The notes under the pieces are model-generated. The model searched no databases and was not told the DNA's origin. It was given only the letters and a program-made list of their open reading frames with translations. The translations under genes and the position numbers were made by a program. This document shows positions 1 through 6,458 of a stretch of 11,677 bases of DNA, one piece after another. Position 1 is the stretch's first letter. Each line of letters begins with the position of its first letter. Source of the DNA: Cryomorphaceae bacterium (GTDB lineage: Bacteria; Bacteroidota; Bacteroidia; Flavobacteriales; Schleiferiaceae). The DNA lies in assembly GCA_013205365.1 (NCBI GenBank), contig JABMNC010000080.1, positions 1 to 11,677 of the forward strand, written 5' to 3'.

Positions 1-277
1 GCAATACGACTTTTTGAAGTCTTGGTGCAGCCGCAAGGGCATCGACTGGACTAGCCCGGCCGAAATGATCGCAGATCCGCGCATCATTGCTCGCTTTCAG
101 CGCGAAATCGACGCCACCAACGACCAGTACGGCCAGTGGGAAAAGGTCAAGAAATTCGCCCTAACGCCCGACATGTGGAGCATAGTAGGCGGACACGTTA
201 CGCCCACCCTAAAGCTTCGCCGCAAGCCCATCTTGCAGAGGTATGCGGGGCTGTACGAGGCCTTGTACCAAGAGTAA
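1..277 (+). CDS. Long-chain fatty acid-CoA ligase (AMP-forming), C-terminal fragment
   Basis: This is the 3' end of a gene that starts before the window; the reading frame is open from base 2 and ends at TAA 275-277, giving about 91 residues. The family activates fatty acids to acyl-CoA through an acyl-adenylate. What is visible is the small C-terminal domain of the ANL superfamily: a Q-W-E-K-V-K-K-F-A-L stretch followed by a T-P-T-L-K-L-R-R-K segment and a final helix ending L-Y-Q-E. That T-P-T-x-K-x-x-R-x-x segment carries the lysine which, in the family, completes adenylate formation. The gene converges on the pseudouridine synthase gene, with only 12 bp between the two stop codons. A TTG at 14 is in frame but internal and is not a real start. 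The chain length of the substrate cannot be told from this fragment. Confidence 0.85.
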   Translation, partial: QYDFLKSWCSRKGIDWTSPAEMIADPRIIARFQREIDATNDQYGQWEKVKKFALTPDMWSIVGGHVTPTLKLRRKPILQRYAGLYEALYQE

Positions 278-289
278 GCTAAATAGACC

Positions 290-1327
290 TTAAGCCTTGG
301 CGTAGCGCCTAAACCGCTCGAGCACCGCCTGCATGTCGTCGGGCAGGGGAGCCTCAAACACCAGGCGTTCGTCGGGCCGCGACGGGTGCTCAAAACCGAG
401 GAGTCGAGCATGAAGCGCTTGTCGTGGAAGCATTTCGATGGTTCGGTGCGCAAACTGCGCAAACTTGGGCAGCTCCGGGCGGTGCGGCGCCTTGTCGCCG
501 CCGTAGATCGTGTCTCCCACCACCGAATGACCAAGATGCTTCAAGTGGGCCCTAATCTGGTGTGTCCGCCCGGTTTCGAGCCGGCAGGCCACGAGGGTTG
601 CGAAATGAAAGCGCTCGAGTACTTCGTAGTGCGTTATGGCGTGCTTCCCGTGCTTTCCGTCGGCAAATACAGCCTGAACCTTGCGGTCTTGCAGCGATCG
701 TCCAATATGGCCGGTTACCGTTCCGCGGTCTTCGCGCACATTGCCCCAAACCAGGGCATGGTACTCGCGCTCGCAGCTGTGGTCGGCAAACTGCTTGGCC
801 AAAAAAGCAAGGGCGTAGTCGGTACGCGCCACTACCAGCAGGCCGGTCGTGTCCTTATCGATGCGGTGAACTAAGCCGGGGCGCACGTCAGGCCCAGCGC
901 CCGGCAAATTTTGAAACAAATGAAGCAAGCCGTGCACGAGGGTTCCGGTAAAATGGCCAATCGCCGGGTGCACCACCATTCCGGCCGGTTTATTGATCAC
1001 TGCGAGGTCGTCGTCGAGGTAGATGATGTCGAGGTCGATGGCCTCGGCCTCCAGCACAAATTCGCGCGGAGGCTGCGCCAGCACCACCGTGACTTCTTCG
1101 CCGGCCTTAACCCGGTGGTTGGACTTGACGGGCTGACCATTGACGCGGATTGCGCCCACCTCGGCCGCCTTCTGAATGCGGTTACGCGAGGTTTTCTGCA
1201 AAAAATTAAACAAAAACTTGTCAACCCTCAAAGGGCCTTGGCCCGGTTCGGCCAAAAAGCGATGGTGTACAAAAAGCTCCTCGTCGGCGCTCATTGCGTC
1301 GTCTGCCTCGTCGTCCAGTTCAATCAT
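290..1327 (-). CDS. rluD: RluD/RluA-family 23S rRNA pseudouridine synthase
   Basis: A 345-residue protein of the RluA family, which converts specific uridines in RNA to pseudouridine; RluD-type members act on helix 69 of 23S rRNA. Residues ~33-85 form an S4 RNA-binding domain (R-V-D-K-F-L, then I-R-V-N-G). The catalytic domain follows, with N-K-P-A-G-M-V-V-H at 112-120, the signature H-R-I-D-K-D-T-T-G-L at 154-163 (catalytic Asp157) and G-R-T-H-Q-I-R-A-H at 253-261. Length and order fit RluD. The first ~20 residues are acidic and not part of a domain. The ATG (1327-1325) overlaps the TGA of the upstream T9SS gene in an ATGA, so the two are probably translationally coupled, as the last part of a three-gene operon. 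The exact uridine target (RluD against RluC-like) is inferred from the S4 domain and motif only. Confidence 0.93.
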   Translation of the reverse strand: MIELDDEADDAMSADEELFVHHRFLAEPGQGPLRVDKFLFNFLQKTSRNRIQKAAEVGAIRVNGQPVKSNHRVKAGEEVTVVLAQPPREFVLEAEAIDLDIIYLDDDLAVINKPAGMVVHPAIGHFTGTLVHGLLHLFQNLPGAGPDVRPGLVHRIDKDTTGLLVVARTDYALAFLAKQFADHSCEREYHALVWGNVREDRGTVTGHIGRSLQDRKVQAVFADGKHGKHAITHYEVLERFHFATLVACRLETGRTHQIRAHLKHLGHSVVGDTIYGGDKAPHRPELPKFAQFAHRTIEMLPRQALHARLLGFEHPSRPDERLVFEAPLPDDMQAVLERFRRYAKA

Positions 1328-3132
1328 AGTTTCGATAGCCGTGCTGTTTGGCCGGAATCGCTGCGAAGCAGGTAGACGCCAGCCGGTAAATGACTGATAT
1401 TTAGCTGCCAGGGCTGGGATGAATCCGGCCGCTGATCCTGAACCAAAACGATTCCCAATGCATTGACCACCTCGATTTGGCGGCCGAGCCCCTCTACCCT
1501 TACCCAGTCTGCTGCGGGCTGCGGGTACAAACTCAGATTTCGGCCCGCGGGCTGCGGCAGCGGGCGAAGCGACAAATCGCTGGGAAGTCCGCGAAAAAAG
1601 GGCCTAAGGGCAAGAGCCCCATTGATCTGGCTCGAGAACCAGGCGCCTGCCTCGCCAAAAGCCTTGACAGCCTGAGTGTTTAGGTCCAGTCCGAGCACGG
1701 CCTTGGGCATGCCCTGATCGGAATTCGACGATTCCATAACTACTCCGAGGTAAACCTCGCGCGGAACCACAAGCCCCAGCGTGTCAAGTACATAGTGCCG
1801 GCCCAGCTGGCCCGCATAGTTCCAAGCCACCTCATAAAGGGAATCGCTTACATAAATCGCATCGCCTGGGAAGCCCGCCGAGTCAACCGACCAGATTCCA
1901 AGCCGAAACTGCTCGCCCTCGCCCAATGGCCCGGCCGGAATCCATTCCAAGTCCATGCCGCGCAGCGTGTCGGACTGCAAAAATTGGTAGCGCTGTGCCC
2001 AGCGGGGCTGAATGCCCTGAGCGACGCCGTATCCCCGTTCCAGGCTGCCATCGTCGACCACGTAGCGCTGGTCGCACTCGATGCGAATCCGCACGGTATC
2101 GTTGCTTCGATCACCTACCGACTCGCCATCAAACCAATAGGTGAGGTTCCATGCAAAGGGTCCGCTCGCTATGGTCTGAGGACGGTTCAAGGCCAAGTTG
2201 TAGGGAGTGGGAACATTGTGCACGAGGTTCGAAACCACAGGAACCGTCAAGCGGCTTTGAAGCACCGCGCCCGCGTCGTCGGTCCAGAGCAGCTTGCCCA
2301 GGTTGAGCTGCCAGCCCCCGACGGGAACCAGGCCATTGCGGCGATAGGGGCTGCGCACCGAGTCCCGCTCGAGCAGCACTCGGTTGTAGTGAAACCAGGG
2401 AACTTCTCGGTAGACGTTGAGCAAGCGGGCCGGGGGCGAAATCCAGGTCGGGTCAAAAATCAGGGTGTCGGCAAGGCCCTGGTTAGCGCTGAGCTCCAGG
2501 TAGTCCAGTACAAAAACATCAAAGGCACCCGAAGGCGCTCCACAGCGCCCGATGCGCACGCGGGTAGCGGGCGAGGCTGCCGCAGCGGCCGGCAGCGCAA
2601 AGGAATGAGCCTTCCAAAGGTCCTCGGGCATGCCTCCAACCACCCGACCCATGGGCAGCCAGGCAGTATCTGCACTGCTCCAAGCATGAACAACGAGGCT
2701 GTCGCTGGGCTCGCTGGGGTCGCCAAATCCGCCCTGCTGCAGCCTAAAACTCAATACGGCTCCCGACGGAGCAGCAAACCATGGACTCGTCAGCGCGTCG
2801 CCAATAGTGTCGGTACTAAGGACTCCAGGTCGGTAGGCCGCCCCACTGCCAGAAACACCGTCAAAAACAGCAACACCGAGCGAGAGCGGATTCTTGGCCA
2901 TCGTCTGGGAACATACCACGCCTCGGTTCTGCCAGTTAGCCGGAATCCGGTGGTCAAAACCCAGGCGCAAAGGCAGTGCAGCCGTATCGGAGGTGGTTTT
3001 AAACGCGCGTTGGGCCGTCTGAGGGCCCGACCATGGAATCATTGCATGCTCTGAAGCCTGCGCCCCAGCCCAAAACGTCAATAGCCATAAACCCAGAGCG
3101 CCAAAGGCACTTCGCCGCCCTACTTGACCCAT
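1324..3132 (-). CDS. Secreted protein with type IX secretion (type A) sorting domain
   Basis: A 602-residue exported protein of unknown function. Residues 1-26 form a signal peptide (R-R near the start, hydrophobic core, A-G-A-Q-A at the likely cleavage site). The last ~72 residues (531-602) match a type A T9SS C-terminal sorting domain: L-S-L-Y-P-Q-P-A, a beta segment with V-V-N-A-L-G, then L-P-A-G-V-Y-L-L-R and a basic end. Such domains are removed when the protein crosses the outer membrane through the Por apparatus. Around residues 85-215 the sequence looks like a beta-rich lectin or jelly-roll module (V-F-D-G-V, a T-S-P segment, F-V-L-D-Y-L-E-L). I see no catalytic motif. The start overlaps the PASTA gene by 13 nt and the stop overlaps rluD by 4 nt, so it sits in one transcript with both. 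Long antisense frames opposite it are shadows. Confidence 0.88.
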   Translation of the reverse strand: MGQVGRRSAFGALGLWLLTFWAGAQASEHAMIPWSGPQTAQRAFKTTSDTAALPLRLGFDHRIPANWQNRGVVCSQTMAKNPLSLGVAVFDGVSGSGAAYRPGVLSTDTIGDALTSPWFAAPSGAVLSFRLQQGGFGDPSEPSDSLVVHAWSSADTAWLPMGRVVGGMPEDLWKAHSFALPAAAAASPATRVRIGRCGAPSGAFDVFVLDYLELSANQGLADTLIFDPTWISPPARLLNVYREVPWFHYNRVLLERDSVRSPYRRNGLVPVGGWQLNLGKLLWTDDAGAVLQSRLTVPVVSNLVHNVPTPYNLALNRPQTIASGPFAWNLTYWFDGESVGDRSNDTVRIRIECDQRYVVDDGSLERGYGVAQGIQPRWAQRYQFLQSDTLRGMDLEWIPAGPLGEGEQFRLGIWSVDSAGFPGDAIYVSDSLYEVAWNYAGQLGRHYVLDTLGLVVPREVYLGVVMESSNSDQGMPKAVLGLDLNTQAVKAFGEAGAWFSSQINGALALRPFFRGLPSDLSLRPLPQPAGRNLSLYPQPAADWVRVEGLGRQIEVVNALGIVLVQDQRPDSSQPWQLNISHLPAGVYLLRSDSGQTARLSKL

Positions 3133-3869
3133 ACCCGTACCTTGGCTTGAGCCGGCAAAGCTGGAGCACCGTTGGAGCTGGACGGACTCTGCGATTGAAC
3201 CGCTCCCAGCAGGCTGTCGCCCTCGGTCAACTCGATTCCCAGGCCCGAAAGCTGCAGCAAGGCCTTGGCCTCCCCGTAGCTTAAACCAATCAAATCAGGA
3301 ACTGCCTGGGTTAGGTTTCCGCCCCGCATACCCACCCGAAGGGTCAGGTTCGCGCCCTTGCGCACCCGGCTTCCGGCGGCTAAGATTCGCCCGTTGTATT
3401 CCACTTCGAGTACCAATCCGTCGGTCATGTCAGGAACGTACTGAATTTCGGCAACATTCAAGCCGCGCGACCGCAGGTCCAGCTCCGCACGAGCCAGAGT
3501 CCGCTCCGCAACGGCGGGCAGCATAACTAATTCTGCGTTGAAACGGTTAATACTGAGCATGACTTCGCGCCCCTCCTTTACGACGGACCCTGCCACGGGG
3601 TACTGCTCAAAAACTTCTTGCGGACGCAGTTCGCGACGGTAAACCGAAGAGTCGAGCATGACGCCCTCGAGGCCCTGGTCTTCTAACTTTTCAAGGGCGT
3701 CTTCAAAGCTCATGCCCGTGAGGTCGGGCACCTTAACTACCTCGCCGAAGCCCGTTATCCATTTTAGGACCGTTTGGGCCGATATTCCGAGAATAATAAA
3801 AAACAGCAAGGCCAGCACGGCGTTTACCGCGAAGGTCTTGCTCTTAATAAATAACCACCAATTGCCCAT
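3120..3869 (-). CDS. Membrane-anchored PASTA-domain protein without a kinase domain
   Basis: A 249-residue protein: a short cytoplasmic N-terminus with F-I-K-S-K-T-F, one membrane helix (residues ~13-34), then three extracytoplasmic PASTA repeats at about 43-109, 113-180 and 188-249. The repeats show the usual V-P-D-L-x-G-x-S start (47-54 and 189-197) and a small-Gly before the final strand; the middle one is less regular. PASTA domains in other phyla bind muropeptides or beta-lactams on PknB-type kinases and penicillin-binding proteins. No kinase or transpeptidase is present here. I chose the ATG at 3869 rather than one 24 bp upstream because it directly follows a promoter box and begins the M-x-x-W/F-x-F-x-K-S-K pattern I expect for these proteins. 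It is the first gene of an operon and is divergent from the D-Ala-D-Ala ligase, which suggests a cell-wall role. The function is inferred, not shown. Confidence 0.88.
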   Translation of the reverse strand: MGNWWLFIKSKTFAVNAVLALLFFIILGISAQTVLKWITGFGEVVKVPDLTGMSFEDALEKLEDQGLEGVMLDSSVYRRELRPQEVFEQYPVAGSVVKEGREVMLSINRFNAELVMLPAVAERTLARAELDLRSRGLNVAEIQYVPDMTDGLVLEVEYNGRILAAGSRVRKGANLTLRVGMRGGNLTQAVPDLIGLSYGEAKALLQLSGLGIELTEGDSLLGAVQSQSPSSSNGAPALPAQAKVRVWVK

Positions 3870-3874
3870 TGTCA

Positions 3875-3882
3875 CAAAGGTA
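3875..3882 (-). promoter_or_regulatory. Bacteroidetes -7 box (TACCTTTG) for the PASTA operon
   Basis: Read on the minus strand this is TACCTTTG, a full match to the Bacteroidetes -7 consensus TAnnTTTG. Five bases separate it from the ATG at 3869, so transcription would begin at or next to the start codon. I found no convincing -33 TTG at the usual distance. It faces the ddl box across 12 bp. Confidence 0.6.
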
Positions 3883-3894
3883 GGCCGAGGCATC

Positions 3895-3902
3895 TATCTT
3901 TG
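3895..3902 (+). promoter_or_regulatory. Bacteroidetes -7 box (TATCTTTG) for ddl-coaD
   Basis: TATCTTTG matches TAnnTTTG fully and ends 4 bases before the ddl ATG at 3907, predicting a leaderless or nearly leaderless mRNA. A possible TTG at 3869-3871 lies 23 bp upstream, slightly farther than is typical for the -33 element. Confidence 0.6.
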
Positions 3903-3906
3903 GCCC

Positions 3907-4929
3907 ATGCGTCCCTTAGTTGCCGTAGCCATGGGCGGCTACTCCAGTGAATTCGGCATCTCGCTCTTGAGCGGAAGCCACGTGCTTGACGCGCTTGATG
4001 CGTCACGATTTGAGGGCGTGCGGCTCGAACTGCGGCCCAATGAGGGCTGGAAGGCCTTTGACAGAGCAGGGGGTTCGCTGCACTTGATCGAAGACCGTTG
4101 GACCCTTCGGCTCGCCGACGGAACCGAGCGCCGCATCGACGCCGTGCTCAACCTCATTCACGGGCACCCGGGAGAAGACGGAACCCTTGCAATGGCGTGG
4201 GAACAAGCGGGCATAGCCTACTCGAGCTGCAGCCCCGCTGCCTCGGCCTTGACCTTTCACAAGTTCTGGACCAACGCCCTGGCTCAAAGGCTGGGCCTGC
4301 GGGTCATGCCCTCGGCGCACCTGCGCCGTGGTGGCGACGAGGCTGCGGTTCATGACTTTCTGGCCGCGCAGGCCTACCCCCTCTTTGTAAAGCCCTGTCG
4401 AAGCGGTTCAAGCTATGGCGTTTCTCGCATTACCGCGGCCGACCAGTGGGCCCTAGCCCGCGACGTAGCCTGGAAGGAAGACGACGAACTCATCGTCGAA
4501 CAGGGCGTGCTAGGAACCGAACTGGGCTGCGGCGCAATGGTCACCCCCGAGGGCGTTCGCATACTGGGCATCACCGAAATAGTCCCCAAAAAGGAGTTTT
4601 TTGACTTTGAAGCCAAGTACCTCGGTGCCTCCGAAGAAATTACCCCGGCCCGCATCCCCGAAGCTGCCGCCGAAGCCCTGCGCGGCGCCACCGTTCGCCT
4701 TGTGGAGGGAATGGGCCTTCTTGGTTTTGTGCGCGCCGACTTCATTTTGCCCGCTGACGGAACCGACGCCGTGCTCATCGAGATCAATACGATACCCGGC
4801 ATGAGCGCAGAAAGCATTGTTCCGCGCCAACTCGCCGCTGCAGGCATTTCGATGCAGCACTTTACCTCAGGCCTCATTGAGGCAACCCTTAAAAGCCATG
4901 AAGACCGCGCTGTTCCCCGGATCTTTTGA
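3907..4929 (+). CDS. ddl: D-alanine--D-alanine ligase
   Basis: A 340-residue ATP-grasp ligase that joins two D-alanines for the peptidoglycan stem peptide in the cytoplasm. Visible motifs: the N-terminal G-G-Y-S-S-E-F (10-16, Glu15 of the first D-Ala site), H-G-H-P-G-E-D-G (85-92), an ATP-grasp Lys in F-V-K-P followed by the S-G-S-S-Y-G-V loop (166-172), the omega-loop D-F-E-A-K-Y (233-238) and the metal-binding E-I-N-T-I-P-G-M (292-299). The E-A-K-Y with Tyr238 is the D-Ala-D-Ala form; D-Ala-D-Lac ligases of vancomycin resistance differ there. The ATG at 3907 was chosen because it begins R-P-L-V-A-V-A-M-G-G, the normal N-terminus, and directly follows a promoter box; the upstream open frame lies inside the divergent PASTA gene. 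The 3' end overlaps coaD by 32 nt. Confidence 0.96.
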   Translation: MRPLVAVAMGGYSSEFGISLLSGSHVLDALDASRFEGVRLELRPNEGWKAFDRAGGSLHLIEDRWTLRLADGTERRIDAVLNLIHGHPGEDGTLAMAWEQAGIAYSSCSPAASALTFHKFWTNALAQRLGLRVMPSAHLRRGGDEAAVHDFLAAQAYPLFVKPCRSGSSYGVSRITAADQWALARDVAWKEDDELIVEQGVLGTELGCGAMVTPEGVRILGITEIVPKKEFFDFEAKYLGASEEITPARIPEAAAEALRGATVRLVEGMGLLGFVRADFILPADGTDAVLIEINTIPGMSAESIVPRQLAAAGISMQHFTSGLIEATLKSHEDRAVPRIF

Positions 4930-5359
4930 TCCCCTAACCCTCGGTCACGAGGACGTAGTTCGCCGCGCCGCAGCCCTATTTGACCGCGTCGTAGTTGGAA
5001 TCGGAGTGAATTCCAACAAAAAAAACATGTTCAGTCCCGAGCAGCGCATGGCCTGGATCGAGACTGCTTTTGCCGACCTGCCGCAGGTTGGGGTAGCCTG
5101 CTACCAGGGACTTACCGTGGACTACGCAAAGTCCATCGGAGCCCAATTCATCGTGCGCGGACTTCGCAATCCCGCTGACTTTGAGTTTGAAAAAGCCATT
5201 GCGCAAACCAACCGAGAACTTGAGCCCGGCATCGAGACCGTCTTTTTTCAGACCGGTGCGCGTTTTTCGCACATTGCTTCGAGCCATGTGAGAGAAATTA
5301 TTCGGTACGGAGGCGACTACCGCTTGTTTGTGCCCGACGCGGTGCGCACCACCTCCTGA
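4898..5359 (+). CDS. coaD: Phosphopantetheine adenylyltransferase
   Basis: A 153-residue nucleotidyltransferase of normal length for CoaD. It transfers AMP from ATP to 4'-phosphopantetheine, giving dephospho-CoA, the penultimate step of coenzyme A synthesis. Motifs: P-G-S-F-D-P-L-T-L-G-H (7-17, the T-x-G-H nucleotide site), F-I-V-R-G-L-R-N (84-91) and I-A-S-S-H-V-R-E (126-133), which replaces the more common I-S-S-[ST]-x-V-[KR]-E. The ATG at 4898 is fixed by M-K-T-A-L-F-P-G-S-F-D-P, which is the family N-terminus; the in-frame ATG at 4817 is inside ddl. The gene therefore starts 32 nt before the ddl stop, in another frame, and is probably expressed from the ddl promoter by coupling. Its last 43 bp are antisense to the 3' end of the NUDIX gene. 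Confidence 0.97.
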   Translation: MKTALFPGSFDPLTLGHEDVVRRAAALFDRVVVGIGVNSNKKNMFSPEQRMAWIETAFADLPQVGVACYQGLTVDYAKSIGAQFIVRGLRNPADFEFEKAIAQTNRELEPGIETVFFQTGARFSHIASSHVREIIRYGGDYRLFVPDAVRTTS

Positions 5360-5748
5360 ATAGTCGGGTAGCTGTCTATGGCAGCCTGCCGCCATTGCGG
5401 TTCGAGCATCCACTGCACCGCCTCAATGCCTTCCTCCCGCTGCGGACTGAGCTCGGGCCGACCCTCCACCTTCATGCGGAACCAGTGCGTGGTCTTCACG
5501 TAGTTGCTGCCGTCAACCGCGTAACGGTGTACGGTTTCGCAGAGTTTTTCTCCAAGCATAATTCCCGAAAGTCCACACTCTTCTTCGACTTCACGTAGGG
5601 CGCATTGGCCAAGGGCTTCGCCCTTTTCTAGTTTGCCCTTGGGCAAATCCCACTGACCCAATCGGTGGATCCACAGGACTTCTCCTTCGGAATTTTCAAC
5701 CCAACCGCCCGCTGCCGTGATGGCTCGCTCGCTGTACTTTAGTGCCAT
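5317..5748 (-). CDS. NUDIX hydrolase, short form
   Basis: A 143-residue NUDIX protein. The family hydrolyses nucleoside diphosphates linked to another group; the substrate cannot be told here. The NUDIX box is complete at 38-60: G-K-L-E-K-G-E, then R-E-V-E-E-E-C-G-L, with the metal-binding glutamates 53, 56 and 57. It is preceded by A-A-G-G-W-V and W-D-L-P-K-G, which resemble the NUDIX protein commonly found beside pyrE in Bacteroidetes. As I recall, those relatives carry ~60 extra N-terminal residues that are missing here. The ATG at 5748-5746 overlaps the pyrE ATG on the other strand. In-frame starts farther upstream lie antisense to pyrE and encode nothing family-like. The stop (TAG at 5319-5317) lies inside the coaD coding region. 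No clear promoter box precedes it. Confidence 0.9.
   Translation of the reverse strand: MALKYSERAITAAGGWVENSEGEVLWIHRLGQWDLPKGKLEKGEALGQCALREVEEECGLSGIMLGEKLCETVHRYAVDGSNYVKTTHWFRMKVEGRPELSPQREEGIEAVQWMLEPQWRQAAIDSYPTIQEVVRTASGTNKR
5735..5742 (+). promoter_or_regulatory. Probable -7 box (TACTTTAG) for pyrE
   Basis: TACTTTAG differs from TAnnTTTG at one base and ends exactly 4 bases before the pyrE ATG, the same spacing as at ddl, rsfS and birA. It lies wholly within codons 3-5 of the divergent NUDIX gene. No -33 TTTG is evident. Confidence 0.45.
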
Positions 5749-6400
5749 GAACCTTGATATTAAATCGGGCGAAACCCTCGCCGAACTTCTTCTGCAAATT
5801 AAAGCGGTTTCGCTGCGTCCCGACGAGCCCTTTACATGGGCCTCTGGCCTCAAGTCGCCCATTTACTGCGACAACCGCGTTACCCTTTCGCATCCCAAGG
5901 TGCGAACCTATTTGTACGAGCAAATGGCCCGCTTGATCCACAGGGAGTTCCCTGATGCAGAAGTTATTGCAGGTGTTGCCACGGGGGCCATCGCCCTGGC
6001 CGCATTGGTGGCCAACGAACTGAACTTGCCGATGGTTTATGTGCGGTCGGCCGCCAAAGAACACGGTCGTCAAAACTTAATTGAGGGCGAACTGCCTCAT
6101 AATTCCCGTGTTGTGGTCGTCGAAGACCTTGTATCAACCGGCAAGTCCTCGCTGCAAGCCGTCGATGCCCTTCGCGAGGCCGGCGCTCAGGTTTTGGGGA
6201 TGACTGCGATTTTTACCTATGGCTTTCCTGCGGCGAGCAATGCCTTTGAGGAGGCCCACTGCATGCTTCACACCCTTAGCGACTACGACCGCCTGCTCAA
6301 GGCCGCTCTTTCTCGCGGAACCCTCACTCCATCAGAGCTAAAGGCTTTGGAGGGCTGGCGCCTCGATCCTAAAAAATGGAGCGATCGTTTCAGTCACTAG
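5747..6400 (+). CDS. pyrE: Orotate phosphoribosyltransferase
   Basis: A 217-residue type I phosphoribosyltransferase that makes orotidine 5'-monophosphate from orotate and PRPP, the fifth step of UMP synthesis. The PRPP-binding loop is V-V-V-V-E-D-L-V-S-T-G-K-S (122-134). The catalytic flexible loop contains A-K-E-H-G-R-Q-N (103-110). The orotate-side segment F-T-W-A-S-G-L-K-S-P-I-Y (29-40) is typical of the Bacteroidetes form. The start at 5747 was chosen because residues 1-30 match the normal N-terminus; the GTG and ATG at 5717 and 5720 are in frame but would add a segment read from inside the NUDIX gene and would place the promoter box inside the CDS. The 3' end converges on birA with 58 bp between stops. 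I see no attenuator or PyrR-type leader, which is expected if the mRNA has no leader. Confidence 0.97.
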   Translation: MNLDIKSGETLAELLLQIKAVSLRPDEPFTWASGLKSPIYCDNRVTLSHPKVRTYLYEQMARLIHREFPDAEVIAGVATGAIALAALVANELNLPMVYVRSAAKEHGRQNLIEGELPHNSRVVVVEDLVSTGKSSLQAVDALREAGAQVLGMTAIFTYGFPAASNAFEEAHCMLHTLSDYDRLLKAALSRGTLTPSELKALEGWRLDPKKWSDRFSH

Positions 6401-6458
6401 GGCGGGAAGTTAGTTAAGGGATCAAAGGCCGGTCAGGACGCTTCAAGGGTCCGGAATG
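6401..6458. other. Convergent intergenic gap between pyrE and birA
   Basis: A 58-bp gap between two stop codons. It should hold transcription ends for both genes, but I see only a weak 4-bp inverted repeat (GGAC 6436-6439 with GTCC 6449-6452) without a T-run, so no terminator is called. Confidence 0.4.

Noticed and set aside
386..1397. Several plus-strand open frames of 70-160 codons opposite rluD
   Set aside because: They lie fully within a conserved RluD reading frame and show no family resemblance or start signal.
1795..3054. A 419-codon open frame on the plus strand opposite the T9SS gene
   Set aside because: It has no recognisable domain, is rich in Arg, Ala and Pro as expected for antisense of G+C-rich coding DNA, and the opposite frame has a clear signal peptide and sorting domain.
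3870..3893. PASTA gene start at 3893
   Set aside because: It would put the TACCTTTG box inside the coding region; the ATG at 3869 suits both the promoter and the expected N-terminus.
3658..3906. In-frame N-terminal extension of ddl
   Set aside because: It would be read through the divergent PASTA gene and its promoter; the normal Ddl N-terminus begins at 3907.
4817..4897. coaD start at 4817
   Set aside because: The extra 27 residues are a shifted-frame reading of ddl and the conserved CoaD N-terminus begins at 4898.
5749..5862. Longer NUDIX start at 5862
   Set aside because: The added residues are antisense to the conserved pyrE N-terminus and do not resemble NUDIX relatives as I know them.
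6436..6452. Hairpin as terminator between pyrE and birA
   Set aside because: Only 4 bp of stem with a 9-nt loop and no T-run.
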